A DNA stretch of 64,000 bases from an uncultured Acidobacteriota bacterium (GCA_937870635.1 CALMZP010000019.1:1-64000); one strand, 5' to 3'. Positions 8,615-18,974 are shown, counted from the stretch's first letter. Notes: a model not told the origin generated them from the sequence alone. Numbers and translations: made by a program.

Positions 8615-9693
8615 CGCGTGTCGCGCTGATCTTCGGCGGCCGGTCACCCGAGCACGACGTGTCGATTCTGTCGGCGCGGTCGGTGGCGGCTGCAGCCCCG
8701 CGTCCGCGGATCGAAGCCATTCCCGTCTGCATGGCGAGGGATGGCTTCTTCGTCGAGCCTCATCGCAGCGCCGCGATCCTGGAGGGCCGGGGCTCGGCCG
8801 ATATCGGCGATCCCGCGTTCTCCTTCGAGACGTGGTGGCGCGCCGGTCACGCCGACATCGTCTTTCCCCTGGTCCATGGCGTCGGGGGTGAGGACGGTGT
8901 CCTGCAGGGATATCTCGAATCGATCGACGCTCCGTATGTCGGCAGCGGCGTCGCCGCATCGGCGGTGAGCATGGACAAGACTCACATGAAGCATGCCTTC
9001 GCCGCCGCGAAGCTGCCCATTGCGGACGCCGTGCATGTGACGGAATCCGATTGGAGGAACGAACGGGAGCGGATCACGCGGGCGGTGACGAATGCCCTGC
9101 GTCTGCCGTACTTCGTGAAGCCGGCCAACAGCGGATCATCGATCGGGGTTACGAAGGTGAAGCGGGACGGCGATCTCCTCGCGGCAATGGATCTCGGCTT
9201 CACGTTCGACGACAAAGTACTCGTCGAGCGCGGCATCGACGCGCGGGAAATCGAAGTGTCCGTGCTCGGGAACGATCGGCCCGAGGCTTCACTGCCAGGT
9301 GAGATCCTGGCGGCGCGCGACTTCTACGACTACGAGGACAAGTATGCGGACGGCAAAGCGGAGCTCGTGATCCCGGCGAAGCTCGGTGCCGACAAGATCG
9401 AAGAGGTCCGCCGCCTCGCGATCGCCGCGTTCAAGGCGATAGGCGGCGCGGGCTATGCCCGCGTCGATTTCTTTCTCGAGCGGGGCACGAACCGACTCTA
9501 CGTGAACGAGATCAATACCATTCCCGGCTTCACGAGCATCTCCATGTATCCGAAGATGTGGGAGGCGACGGAGCTCAAGTACTCGAGATTGATCGAGCGC
9601 CTGGTCGAGCTGGGACTGGAGCGCCATGCCGCGCGAAAGGCACGCCGCGACAAGGCCATGGAGTGGCTGCGGGGCGCAAGGAAGATCGTTTAG
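8611..9693 (+). CDS. ddl: D-alanine--D-alanine ligase
   Basis: 360 residues, ATP-grasp fold. It makes D-Ala-D-Ala for peptidoglycan. Seen: N-terminal FGGRSPEHDVSILSARSV, the PLVHGVGGEDG loop, PYVGSGVAASAVSMDK, the ATP-binding KPANSGSSIGVTKV, and the C-terminal metal-binding YVNEINTIPGFTSISMYPKMW. The IPGFT...SMYPK context fits a D-Ala rather than D-lactate ligase. It overlaps the MCE gene by 4 nt. Confidence 0.95.
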   Translation: MTRVALIFGGRSPEHDVSILSARSVAAAAPRPRIEAIPVCMARDGFFVEPHRSAAILEGRGSADIGDPAFSFETWWRAGHADIVFPLVHGVGGEDGVLQGYLESIDAPYVGSGVAASAVSMDKTHMKHAFAAAKLPIADAVHVTESDWRNERERITRAVTNALRLPYFVKPANSGSSIGVTKVKRDGDLLAAMDLGFTFDDKVLVERGIDAREIEVSVLGNDRPEASLPGEILAARDFYDYEDKYADGKAELVIPAKLGADKIEEVRRLAIAAFKAIGGAGYARVDFFLERGTNRLYVNEINTIPGFTSISMYPKMWEATELKYSRLIERLVELGLERHAARKARRDKAMEWLRGARKIV

Positions 9694-9700
9694 AACGATC

Positions 9701-11356
9701 ATGTGGCCACTACGAATCGCGTTCGCCCGACTCCGTCCACTGAACGCTTCGGCGTTCATCCGGATCACGATCGTGGCCGCGGTTTTTGCGCTTTTTCTCT
9801 GGGGTGACTTCGCGCTGTTCCGCCGGCTCTTCGCCGCGATTGGCACGGTCGAGGCGGCGACGCCGTTCTTTGCTCTCGGCATCCTGCGCAACCTGCTGGC
9901 GCTCGTGTTCCTCATCGCAACGGTCGTGCTGTTCTCATCCGGACTCACGACCGCGATCGGGTCGTTCTTCACCGACCTGGACCTCGACCTCTATCACAGC
10001 GTGCCGCGGTCGAAGCTGCGGATCATCTTCGCGCGGTACCTGAAGACGCTGTTCCAAAGCGCAGGAGTCGTGTTCGCGTTCCTCGCTCCACTCGTCGTCG
10101 CGTTCGAGGGGCAGTACCCGCGGCCGGCGTCATTCGTTCCGACGGTTCTCTTCAACATCGCGTTTCTTCTGACGATCCCGGTGAGCCTGGCCTGCACGAC
10201 CATCCTTCTTCTCGTGCGCTGGTTTCCTGTCCGGCGTGTCAACCAGATCGTCGCCACGCTGGCGATCCTCGTACTCACCATCGCCGTCATGGCGTTCCGC
10301 GTGAGCAGGCCCGAGCGCCTCTTCACGCAGGTGGGGACCGACGATGTCGTCGCGGTCCTGCGAGCGATCGAGCTCCCGGCCATCGACCTCTATCCAGGAA
10401 CCGCGCTCGCCGAGCTGATGGTCGGGCGGCATCCGGGTCCGCTGCCGATGAAGATCGGGCTCACGGCTCTCCTCGCGTTCGGGGCGTTTCTCTCCGTCAG
10501 CGCGCCGCTCTATTTCACGGCATTCGTCCGTGCGCGCGAGAGCATGGCCCCGGTGGCCTTCGGATCGGGTCCGCTCACCCGCACACTCGATGGCCTCCTC
10601 TCCCGGACCAGCCTTCCCGTTCGAGCCATGGCGGCGAAGGAGATCCGCACGCTGACCCGTGATGTCGCTCAATGGTCGCAGGTATTTCTGATGCTCGCGC
10701 TGCTCTTCATGTACCTGTACAACATCCGGATGCTTCCACTGGGCGGCGATGGCCGCGCCAGCATCATCGCTTACGCAAATCTCGGAATGGCGGGCTTCGT
10801 CGTCGCGGCCATCTGCCTGCGCTTCGCCTATCCATCCGTGTCATCGGAGGGGAAGGCGTTCTGGATGATGCAGGTCGCACCGATCTCTTACCGTGAGCTT
10901 CTGCGCGTGAAGGTGCTGATCTACGGGACGCCGCTCGTGGTCGTCGCGCTCCTTCTGACGGCGATCGCGAACGTGCTCCTCGGAGCCAACCTGACCGTCT
11001 GGCTGTTCACCGTCCTCGGCGCCACCCTCATCGCAGTGACCCTCGTCTGTCTCGGCGTCGGGATGGGCGCGCTCGATCCGGATTTCAACGCCGAGAATCC
11101 GCTACAGGTCGGCCTGTCGCTGGGCGGGTTCGCGTACATGGCCGTCTCGATGCTCTACGTCGGACTGATGATGATCATCATGGCGCGCCCGGTGGTGCGG
11201 TACTTTTTCTGGCGGGTTCTCGGCGTCGGAGACGGCCACAGCTGGGTATCCATCCTCGTTCCCCTTCTGATTGCCGTGGGTCTGTCCGTCACTCTGGCCG
11301 TAGCGCCTGTCATCGCCGGCGAGCGGCGCCTCATACGTCTTGGCCGCAGCGGCTGA
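9701..11356 (+). CDS. Polytopic ABC-2-like export permease
   Basis: 551 residues from the ATG at 9701, just after the ddl stop. There are about 12 hydrophobic segments (e.g. ITIVAAVFALFLWGDFALF, FLIATVVLFSSGLTTAIG, LIAVTLVCLGVGMGAL). The general pattern, with a cytoplasmic AKEIRTLTRDVAQWSQVF loop in the middle, resembles putative ABC exporter permeases. No ATPase is adjacent; the nearest ABC ATPase gene is at 58.2 kb. Substrate unknown. The open frame reads further upstream inside ddl, but that part is not membrane-like. Confidence 0.8.
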   Translation: MWPLRIAFARLRPLNASAFIRITIVAAVFALFLWGDFALFRRLFAAIGTVEAATPFFALGILRNLLALVFLIATVVLFSSGLTTAIGSFFTDLDLDLYHSVPRSKLRIIFARYLKTLFQSAGVVFAFLAPLVVAFEGQYPRPASFVPTVLFNIAFLLTIPVSLACTTILLLVRWFPVRRVNQIVATLAILVLTIAVMAFRVSRPERLFTQVGTDDVVAVLRAIELPAIDLYPGTALAELMVGRHPGPLPMKIGLTALLAFGAFLSVSAPLYFTAFVRARESMAPVAFGSGPLTRTLDGLLSRTSLPVRAMAAKEIRTLTRDVAQWSQVFLMLALLFMYLYNIRMLPLGGDGRASIIAYANLGMAGFVVAAICLRFAYPSVSSEGKAFWMMQVAPISYRELLRVKVLIYGTPLVVVALLLTAIANVLLGANLTVWLFTVLGATLIAVTLVCLGVGMGALDPDFNAENPLQVGLSLGGFAYMAVSMLYVGLMMIIMARPVVRYFFWRVLGVGDGHSWVSILVPLLIAVGLSVTLAVAPVIAGERRLIRLGRSG

Positions 11357-11405
11357 TGCTGCTGCTAGAATCCACGCGGGCCTCAACCGCCGACAAGGAG
11401 ATCGA

Positions 11406-11831
11406 ATGACACAGATTCCTCCGCCGACTGTTCCGCCGAGTACCCCTCCACCTCCGGGTGGCGGTGCCTACACGCCTCCTCCTCCACCGCCGGCCGGCGG
11501 GGCGGGAGGATCAGACAGGACTCTCATGGTCATCCTGTCTTACCTCTGGATCCTCGCTCTCATCCCGCTGTTGACGAAGAAGGAAGACCGGGAAGTTCAG
11601 TGGCACGCGAAGAATGGTCTGGCGATCCTCGTCGCTGAAGTGGCCGTATGGCTTCTCTTCTTCGTGATCGGCATGTTCATGCCGAGCGACATGCTCGGAT
11701 GCGGCCTCGCCACCATTCAGTGCGTGGTGTGGCTTGCATTCCTCGTCGTCCGCATCATCGCGATCGTCAAAGGTGTCAGTGGTCAGCGTTTCCGCCTCCC
11801 CGTCGTCAGCGACTTCGCTGACAAAATGTAA
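11406..11831 (+). CDS. Proline-rich DUF4870/TIC20-like membrane protein
   Basis: 141 residues. The start at 11406 is set by a Shine-Dalgarno AAGGAG six bases upstream. A proline/glycine-rich N-terminus (residues 1-35, with two poly-Pro runs) precedes three to four membrane helices. The motif ILSYLWILALIPLLTKKEDREVQWHAKNG is characteristic of the DUF4870/TIC20-like family (quoted here only as landmarks: YLWIL, HAKNG). Function unknown. It forms a pair with the next gene, which carries a near-identical proline-rich leader. Confidence 0.8.
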   Translation: MTQIPPPTVPPSTPPPPGGGAYTPPPPPPAGGAGGSDRTLMVILSYLWILALIPLLTKKEDREVQWHAKNGLAILVAEVAVWLLFFVIGMFMPSDMLGCGLATIQCVVWLAFLVVRIIAIVKGVSGQRFRLPVVSDFADKM

Positions 11832-11840
11832 GGAGACCAA

Positions 11841-12188
11841 ATGTCCAGCAACGCACCAGGTGGTTCCTACACCCCGCCGCCGCCACCACCGCCCACCGCA
11901 CCGAGCGGCGGAGGTGGAGGGCAGCTCGTCTATCCATCGACTCCGCCCAAGGACCCGATTCTCATTCTCATTCTCAATCTGCTCATCGGTGGAGTCGGTT
12001 ACCTGATCATGGGCCAGAAGACGAAGGGCATCGTCGCCATCGTCGTCTGGGTTCTCGGATGGGCCGCCTGCGGCATCCCGTCCGGAATCGTCGCCGTCCT
12101 CGCCGCCATCGACGGCTACCTGCAGGCGCAACAGCTCCAGCAGGGCAAGCCGGTCGGTGAGTGGACCTGGTTCAGCGACCACCGATAA
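11841..12188 (+). CDS. Proline-rich TM2-like membrane protein
   Basis: 115 residues, preceded by a strong AAGGAG site (gtAAGGAGaccaaATG). The N-terminus (GGSYTPPPPPPP) mirrors the leader of the upstream gene. The rest has two hydrophobic segments (LILILNLLIGGVGYLIMGQ; GIVAIVVWVLGWAACGIPSG) arranged like a TM2 domain, with a turn between them. It is last in the plus-strand run and is followed by a rho-independent terminator. Function unknown. Confidence 0.78.
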   Translation: MSSNAPGGSYTPPPPPPPTAPSGGGGGQLVYPSTPPKDPILILILNLLIGGVGYLIMGQKTKGIVAIVVWVLGWAACGIPSGIVAVLAAIDGYLQAQQLQQGKPVGEWTWFSDHR

Positions 12189-12211
12189 GAAAAAGGTGTT
12201 CGGTACCAAAG

Positions 12212-12241
12212 GGCGTGGGCAGAAATGCCCGCGCCTTTTTC
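12212..12241 (+). terminator. Rho-independent terminator
   Basis: A 10-bp stem GGCGTGGGCA / TGCCCGCGCC (one G-T pair) closed by a GAAA tetraloop (12222-12225) and followed by TTTTT (12236-12240). It sits 24 bases after the last gene of the maf-to-TM2 run and should end that operon. Confidence 0.9.
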
Positions 12242-12387
12242 ATCCCGAGCGAAGCGAGGGATCTCCGGTACCACCGAGCGGGAGTGGCCTACGGGGGAGG
12301 ATCAACGTGCCTCCCGAGCGGTCGCGATCTCCCCTGTGGGCTATATCTGTGCGGTGCTTCCGGAGATCCCTCGCTTCGCTCGGGATG
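12241..12387. repeat. 28-bp perfect inverted repeat, CATCCCGAG family
   Basis: Arm 12241-12268 is an exact reverse complement of arm 12360-12387 (28 of 28 bases), starting CATCCCGAGCGAAGCGAGGG. The arms enclose about 91 bp of GC-rich DNA that itself has weak dyad symmetry next to the arms (CCGGTACCACCG / CGGTGCTTCCGG). The same arms recur around 33485-33697, and diverged arms at 62126-62226. No coding capacity or transposase is present. It fills the gap between two convergent operons. Confidence 0.9.
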
Positions 12388-12389
12388 AA

Positions 12390-12737
12390 CTACCACACGT
12401 TTCTCACCACGCCCCAGCCCAGCAGCACGGCCGCGCACGCCCACGCAAACCACGTTCTCGTCAGGATCACCGGGCGCACTGTCACGAAGGCCGCCGTTCC
12501 CATCGCCACGAAGAGCAGCGGATTGAACGCGAATGCGGCCGCGACATCTCCATGAAGAAGCGCATGCAGCGCGCGCGTCCCTCCGCAACCGGGACAGAGC
12601 AGGCCGGTCAGCGTATTGAAAACGCACGGCGGATAGAACCACGTCGTGACGGGATCGAAGAAATAGACAGTGACGGCGCCGGCGAGCAGGACGCTCGCTC
12701 CCAGAACGAGAAGGGGAACGTTCGCGCGTGTCACCAC
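12390..12737 (-). CDS. DUF2752 family membrane protein
   Basis: 115 residues with three hydrophobic helices. It carries the family hallmark LLCPGCGGTRALHALLHGD (residues 46-64; CPxCGxTRA), then FNPLLFVA. DUF2752 proteins are small inner-membrane proteins of unknown function. It is the last gene of the suf operon, overlapping sufT by 7 nt, and its stop codon abuts the 28-bp inverted repeat. Confidence 0.88.
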   Translation of the reverse strand: MVTRANVPLLVLGASVLLAGAVTVYFFDPVTTWFYPPCVFNTLTGLLCPGCGGTRALHALLHGDVAAAFAFNPLLFVAMGTAAFVTVRPVILTRTWFAWACAAVLLGWGVVRNVW

Positions 12738-13279
12738 ATCATGCCGAGCTGCAGCTTCGCGGCTTCAGACATCATGCTGCGATCCCACACCGGGTCGAAG
12801 ACCACTTCCACGTCCGCGTTCCGGACGTTCGGCAGCGATTCGATCTTGTGCTTCACGTCGCCGGCGAGAACGGGGCCCATGCCGCACCCTGGAGCCGTCA
12901 GCGTCATCTTCACCTTCACATCGGTTCGTCCGTCATCGGCCGGCGCCAGTTCGCACAGGTAGACGAGGCCGAGGTCGACGATGTTGACCGGGATCTCGGG
13001 GTCGAAGCAGGTCTTCAGCTGTTCCCATACGAGCTCTTCCAGCTTGTCGGGGGTGATGGCGGCGTCAGGAGCCTGCGCAACTTCGGTCGGGGTCTTGCCG
13101 ATCGCTTCGACTTCCTTCCCCGAGACGCGGACCATGAGGCCACGGTCGGTGATCAGCGTGTAGGCGCCGCCGAGGCTCTGGGTGATGGTGGCGTGGGCAC
13201 CCTGGGGAACGAGCACCTTCTCACCGCTCGGGATCATGACGGCTTCACAGGTTCTGCTGATGACGACTTCTTCTCTCAT
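12731..13279 (-). CDS. sufT: SufT-like Fe-S assembly factor (DUF59/MIP18 domain)
   Basis: 182 residues. The C-terminal about 100 form a DUF59/MIP18 domain (CFDPEIPVNIVDLGLVY; MTLTAPGCGMGPVLAGDV with its conserved Cys). The N-terminal about 75 (VPQGAHATITQSLGGAYTLI) match the extension of the SufT type rather than a bare MIP18 protein. SufT supports maturation of Fe-S proteins under high demand. Position immediately after sufU in a sufBCDSU operon supports the name. Confidence 0.9.
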   Translation of the reverse strand: MREEVVISRTCEAVMIPSGEKVLVPQGAHATITQSLGGAYTLITDRGLMVRVSGKEVEAIGKTPTEVAQAPDAAITPDKLEELVWEQLKTCFDPEIPVNIVDLGLVYLCELAPADDGRTDVKVKMTLTAPGCGMGPVLAGDVKHKIESLPNVRNADVEVVFDPVWDRSMMSEAAKLQLGMMW

Positions 13280-13294
13280 GGGTTCCTGGACGAC

Positions 13295-13744
13295 TCACTC
13301 CGTGGTGATGGATTCCTGCTCCCCTTCGAGAGCGGTGCGCAGCGTATGCCAGGCCAGCGTCGCGCATTTCACGCGCGCCGGGAACTCCGAGACTCCGGAG
13401 AATGCGGCGAGCCGCCCGAGTTCGCCCGCGTCGACGGTACTCGTGTCTCCGGTGACCAGACTGTGAAACGTATCGAAGAGCTGATTTGCTTCCTCGGTCG
13501 ACTTCCCCTTCACCGTCGAGCTCATCACGGAAGCGGACGCCTTCGAGATCGCACAGCCGCTGCCCGTGAACGTCACTTCCCTGATGACGTCGCCGTCGAG
13601 ATTGAGGAAGACCGTGTAATGGTCGCCGCACAGAGGATTGAAGCCTTCCACCTTGCGCATCGCGCCCGGCAGCTCCTTGAAATTTCTCGGATTGCGGTTG
13701 TGATCGAGGATCACCTGCTGATAAAGCTCGCGAAGATCCGACAT
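13295..13744 (-). CDS. sufU: SufU-type Fe-S scaffold / sulfur transfer protein
   Basis: 149 residues, NifU N-terminal-like fold. Zinc or cluster ligands are visible: the Cys and Asp of NPLCGDHYTVF, the Cys of GSGCAISKAS, and the Cys of VKCATLAWHTL. The insertion between the second and third Cys blocks favours SufU over IscU. SufU accepts persulfide sulfur from SufS. Its start overlaps the sufS stop (TGATG). Confidence 0.94.
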   Translation of the reverse strand: MSDLRELYQQVILDHNRNPRNFKELPGAMRKVEGFNPLCGDHYTVFLNLDGDVIREVTFTGSGCAISKASASVMSSTVKGKSTEEANQLFDTFHSLVTGDTSTVDAGELGRLAAFSGVSEFPARVKCATLAWHTLRTALEGEQESITTE

Positions 13745-14997
13745 CAGCGGAAGACCTCGATCACCTTGTGGAGCCCTTCCACCAGGAGGTCCGCCTCTTC
13801 ACGCGTGTTGTAGAGGCCGAATGACGCTCGGCCCGTCGCCGGAACGTTGAATCGCATCATGAGCGGCTGTGCACAGTGATGCCCCGTGCGCACGGCAATG
13901 CCTTCCTGATCGAGAATCGTTCCGATGTCATGCGGGTGGACCCCTTCGAGCACGAATGAGATCACAGACGCCTTGTCGGCGGCCGTGCCGATGATCGTGA
14001 GCCCCTCGATCTCCTGGAGCCGCGCGGTCGCGTAGAGCAGGAGGTCGTGCTCCCACGCGGCCACGTTCGCCACGCCGAGTCCGGAGATGTAGCGCAGCGC
14101 CTCGCCCAGGCCGATGACGCCTTCGATGTTCGGCGTGCCCGCTTCGAACTTGTAAGGCAGTGAGTTGTAGGTGGTCTTCTCGAAGGAGACGGAGAGGATC
14201 ATGTCTCCACCGCCCTGCCATGGCGGCATGGCCTGGAGCAGGGCCTGTTTGCCGTAAAGGACGCCAACGCCGGTCGGCGCGTAGACCTTGTGGCCGGAGA
14301 ATGCGTAAAAATCGCAATCGATGTCGCGCACGTCGACGACTCCGTGCGGGACGCCCTGAGCGCCGTCGATGAGAACGACAGCGCCGGCGGCGTGCGCGAG
14401 CTCGGTCATCTTTCTGATGGGATTGACCGTTCCGAGCGCGTTCGAGATGTGCCCGATCGCCACGAGCTTCACCCGGTTGCCGAGCATCTTCTCGTATTCG
14501 TCGAGCGACAGCTCACCCTGGTCGTTGACGGGGATGATCCGGAGCCGCGCGCCCTTCTCGTCGCAGATCATCTGCCAGGGAACGATGTTCGAATGATGTT
14601 CGATCGCGGAGATGATCACTTCGTCGCCGGCGCCGATGTTCCGGCGGCCCCATGACTGGGCCACGAGGTTGATGCTCTCGGTCGTGCCTCGCGTGAAGAC
14701 GATCTCCTTCACATCGCGCGCGTTCAGAAAATCCTTCACGATCTTGCGCGCGCCTTCGTACGCCTCCGTGGCGACTTCGCTCAGGTAATGCACGCCGCGA
14801 TGAACGTTCGAGTTCTCCTCGGCGTAGTACTTCACGATGCGGTCGATGACCGCCTGCGGTTTCTGCGTCGTGGCCGCGTTGTCGAGATAGACAAGGCGTT
14901 TGCCACGAACCTCGCGGCGCAGGATTGGAAAATCGCGCCGCACCGTCTCGATGTCGAGTGTGGACGCGGGCCCTGCGGTCTGCGTGAGTACGCTCAT
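13744..14997 (-). CDS. sufS: Cysteine desulfurase, group II
   Basis: 417 residues from the ATG at 14997, chosen because it overlaps the sufD stop by 4 nt and the family N-terminus (IETVRRDFPILRREVRGKRLVYLDNAATTQKP) follows; the longer open frame upstream reads antisense-like sequence inside sufD. PLP lysine in AFSGHKVYAPTGVG; catalytic Cys in VRTGHHCAQPLM. It liberates sulfur from cysteine for SufU/SufB. Confidence 0.95.
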   Translation of the reverse strand: MSVLTQTAGPASTLDIETVRRDFPILRREVRGKRLVYLDNAATTQKPQAVIDRIVKYYAEENSNVHRGVHYLSEVATEAYEGARKIVKDFLNARDVKEIVFTRGTTESINLVAQSWGRRNIGAGDEVIISAIEHHSNIVPWQMICDEKGARLRIIPVNDQGELSLDEYEKMLGNRVKLVAIGHISNALGTVNPIRKMTELAHAAGAVVLIDGAQGVPHGVVDVRDIDCDFYAFSGHKVYAPTGVGVLYGKQALLQAMPPWQGGGDMILSVSFEKTTYNSLPYKFEAGTPNIEGVIGLGEALRYISGLGVANVAAWEHDLLLYATARLQEIEGLTIIGTAADKASVISFVLEGVHPHDIGTILDQEGIAVRTGHHCAQPLMMRFNVPATGRASFGLYNTREEADLLVEGLHKVIEVFR

Positions 14998-16244
14998 CGA
15001 CGTCCCTCCCGCCGTTCCGGCAGACGCGCCGGCATCTGTTCGAACAGGACGCGGCGGATCTCTTCCTGCACCGGCTGAAGCTTCATGCGGTCGACGATCT
15101 CGCCGGCGAACGCATAGACGAGAAGGTTGCGCGCTTCGTCTTCGCCCAGACCGCGCGACCGGAGATAGAACAACGGTTCCTCGGCGATCTGGCCGATCGT
15201 CGAGCCGTGATTGCACTTCACATCGTCGTTGTGGATCTCCAGGGCCGGCTTCGAATCGATGATCGCCGACTCGGAGAGGATGAGATTGTGGTTCTCCTGG
15301 CGCGACACGGTCTTGACCGCGTCGGGACGGACGAGGACCTTCCCGTCGAACACGCCCCTCGACTGCTCGTCGAGAACGCCCTTGTACAGCTCCTGACTGT
15401 CGCAGTGCGGGCTCGCGTGATCGACCGTCGTCTGGTTGTCGATGTGCTGGGTTCCCTTGCCCACGAACAGACCGTCGAGCACCATGCTCGCTCCCTCGCC
15501 CGCCAGTACGCCGACTACTTCGTTCCGCACGAGCGCGCCGCCGAGAGTCACGATGCGCGAGGTCACACTGCTCGAACGCCGCTGGTTCACGTAAAGCGCT
15601 CCGACGTGGAAGGCGTCACGCGATTCGTTGCCGAACCGATAGTGATCGACGACCGCGCCGTCGGCCGCGGCGATCTCCGTCAGCGCGTTCGTGAAGTACG
15701 CGCCGGTCCCGACGTACGTCTCGGCGATCGTCACTTCGCTGTTGCGGCCGGCGACGATGAGATTGCGCGGATGCGACCACACGCCGTCTCCCTCCCCGAT
15801 GAACAGCAGGTGGATGAATCCGTCGACGACTTTGTTCGCGGGAACTTCGATGAGCGCCCCGTCGACGAACTGCGACGTGTTCAGCGCGACGAGAGCCTGT
15901 CCCTCGGCGTCGGCGTACCGGCCGAGGTGCTCTTCGACGGCGCCGCCCGGATCGGAAGCGAGATTGCGAACGATGACACCGGCGTCGCCCGAGCTCTCTA
16001 CGAGACGACCGTTGACGAAAATCAGCTCAGCAGCCGCGCGCCCGGCCATCGTCGCCGTGATGCCCGCGGGCACGGTTCCCCCGCCACCAGCGGGACGCCA
16101 CTGCACTTTGGCGACAGGGGCGAGGTTGGTGTACTTCCACTGTTCCAGGCGCGTGGTGGGCCAGCCGAGGGTGCTGAAACGCTCGCCGGCTTTCTGCCGG
16201 AGCGACTGCAGAACATCGGGGACGGAAGCGGTCTTCATGTTCAC
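14994..16244 (-). CDS. sufD: Fe-S assembly scaffold subunit SufD
   Basis: 416 residues. The C-terminal half has the SufB/D beta-helix signature (QTTVDHASPHCDSQELYKGV, then SAIIDSKPALEIHNDDVKCNHGSTIGQI). The N-terminal helical domain carries LGWPTTRLEQWKYTNLAP, typical of SufD. It forms the SufBC2D complex with its neighbours. It overlaps sufC and sufS by 4 nt each. Confidence 0.95.
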   Translation of the reverse strand: MNMKTASVPDVLQSLRQKAGERFSTLGWPTTRLEQWKYTNLAPVAKVQWRPAGGGGTVPAGITATMAGRAAAELIFVNGRLVESSGDAGVIVRNLASDPGGAVEEHLGRYADAEGQALVALNTSQFVDGALIEVPANKVVDGFIHLLFIGEGDGVWSHPRNLIVAGRNSEVTIAETYVGTGAYFTNALTEIAAADGAVVDHYRFGNESRDAFHVGALYVNQRRSSSVTSRIVTLGGALVRNEVVGVLAGEGASMVLDGLFVGKGTQHIDNQTTVDHASPHCDSQELYKGVLDEQSRGVFDGKVLVRPDAVKTVSRQENHNLILSESAIIDSKPALEIHNDDVKCNHGSTIGQIAEEPLFYLRSRGLGEDEARNLLVYAFAGEIVDRMKLQPVQEEIRRVLFEQMPARLPERREGRR

Positions 16245-17002
16245 CGCGCCGCGGCGGCCGCCTCCTGGTCGATCCAGTCGTAGCCCTTCTGTTCGAGTTC
16301 CTCAGCGAGTTCCTTGCCGCCTGACTTCATGATCCGGCCGTTGGCCAGCACATGAACGTAATCGGGCACCAGGTAACGCAGCAGGCGCTGGTAGTGCGTG
16401 ATGACGAGCACGGCATGGTGCTCGCTGCGCAGCGCGTTCACGCCGTTCGCAACGATGCGAAGAGCGTCGATGTCGAGTCCGGAATCGGTCTCGTCGAGAA
16501 TGGCGAGCTTGGGATCGAGCACGGCCATCTGGAAGATCTCGTTCCGCTTCTTCTCGCCGCCGGAGAACCCTTCGTTGACTCCGCGGTTCATGAACTGCTC
16601 GTTCAGCTCGACGACCTTCATCTTCTCGCGCGCGAGCTGCAGAAACTCGACCGCGTCGAGCTCTTCCTCGCCACGATGTTTGCGCATCGCGTTCAGGGCA
16701 GCCTTGAGGAAATAGATATTGTTCACGCCCGGGATCTCAACCGGATACTGCATGGCCAGAAACACCCCTTCGCGCGCGCGCTCCTCGATCGGCATGGCCA
16801 GCAGATCGCGGCCCTCGAAGGTGACGCTGCCGCCGAGCACTTCGTAGCTCGGGCGGCCTGCCAGCACATTGGCCAGCGTCGATTTACCCGAACCGTTCGG
16901 GCCCATGATCGCGTGCACTTCACCCGCGCCGACTTTGAGCGACAGCCCCTTCAGAATTTCCTTGCCGTCGATGCCGGCCCTCAGGTCCTTGATCTCTAAC
17001 AT
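16241..17002 (-). CDS. sufC: SufC ABC-type ATPase of the Fe-S assembly complex
   Basis: 253 residues from the ATG at 17002, preferred over one six codons upstream because AAGGAT lies six bases before it. Walker A GPNGSGKST, ABC signature FSGGEKKRNE, Walker B LAILDETDSGLD, and the SufC-specific switch region are present. It powers SufB/SufD conformational change for cluster assembly. Confidence 0.96.
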   Translation of the reverse strand: MLEIKDLRAGIDGKEILKGLSLKVGAGEVHAIMGPNGSGKSTLANVLAGRPSYEVLGGSVTFEGRDLLAMPIEERAREGVFLAMQYPVEIPGVNNIYFLKAALNAMRKHRGEEELDAVEFLQLAREKMKVVELNEQFMNRGVNEGFSGGEKKRNEIFQMAVLDPKLAILDETDSGLDIDALRIVANGVNALRSEHHAVLVITHYQRLLRYLVPDYVHVLANGRIMKSGGKELAEELEQKGYDWIDQEAAAAAR

Positions 17003-17016
17003 TGAATATCCTTCAA

Positions 17017-18450
<1,434 letters not shown>

Positions 18451-18471
18451 GATGAATTCGTCCCGCTCACT

Positions 18472-18945
18472 TCATGCGCCCCGCATCTGCTCTACCGATG
18501 TCTCGCTCTGCCCGGCATAAAACTTGGGCAGAACTCCCCGCGTCAGATCGCCCAGCGATACCTGCTCGAACGCGCCCTTGATGGCGGAGTTGATTCCGAA
18601 CATGAACCGTCGCGACGGGCACGCGATGCGAATCGCGCAGACCGCGTGTCCGGCATCGTCCGTCGTCTCACATTCGGTGAGATCCCACGGCCCTTCCAGC
18701 ACCGCGATCAGATGACCGAGAGTGACCGCTTCGACATCCGCGTCGAAGGAGTAGCCTCCGCCCGCGCCGCGGTGGGAGTTGATGAGCCCGCCCTGATGGA
18801 GCTTCTTGAGCACCTTCGTCACCATCGGGACGGGCAGGTGATAGAAGCCGGCAATTTCCCTCGCAGCGACGACCTGGCCCTGCTTTCGGGCGAGGTAAAC
18901 GGAGGCGAGGAGGCCGTAATCGGTGAGGCGCGAGATTTTGAGCAT
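18472..18945 (-). CDS. Rrf2/IscR-like Fe-S-sensing regulator of the suf operon
   Basis: 157 residues. An Rrf2 winged helix-turn-helix occupies about residues 1-85 (MLKISRLTDYGLLASVYLA; GGYSFDADVEAVTLG). Three cysteines at 92, 103 and 109 match the ligand set of IscR-type [2Fe-2S] regulators, though with wider spacing than E. coli IscR (92/98/104). It is the first gene of the suf unit. By analogy with SufR/IscR it should repress suf when clusters are plentiful; that is inference. Confidence 0.9.
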   Translation of the reverse strand: MLKISRLTDYGLLASVYLARKQGQVVAAREIAGFYHLPVPMVTKVLKKLHQGGLINSHRGAGGGYSFDADVEAVTLGHLIAVLEGPWDLTECETTDDAGHAVCAIRIACPSRRFMFGINSAIKGAFEQVSLGDLTRGVLPKFYAGQSETSVEQMRGA

Positions 18946-18974
18946 GGCGGGCGGCTAAAGAGGACCGGCGGCAA

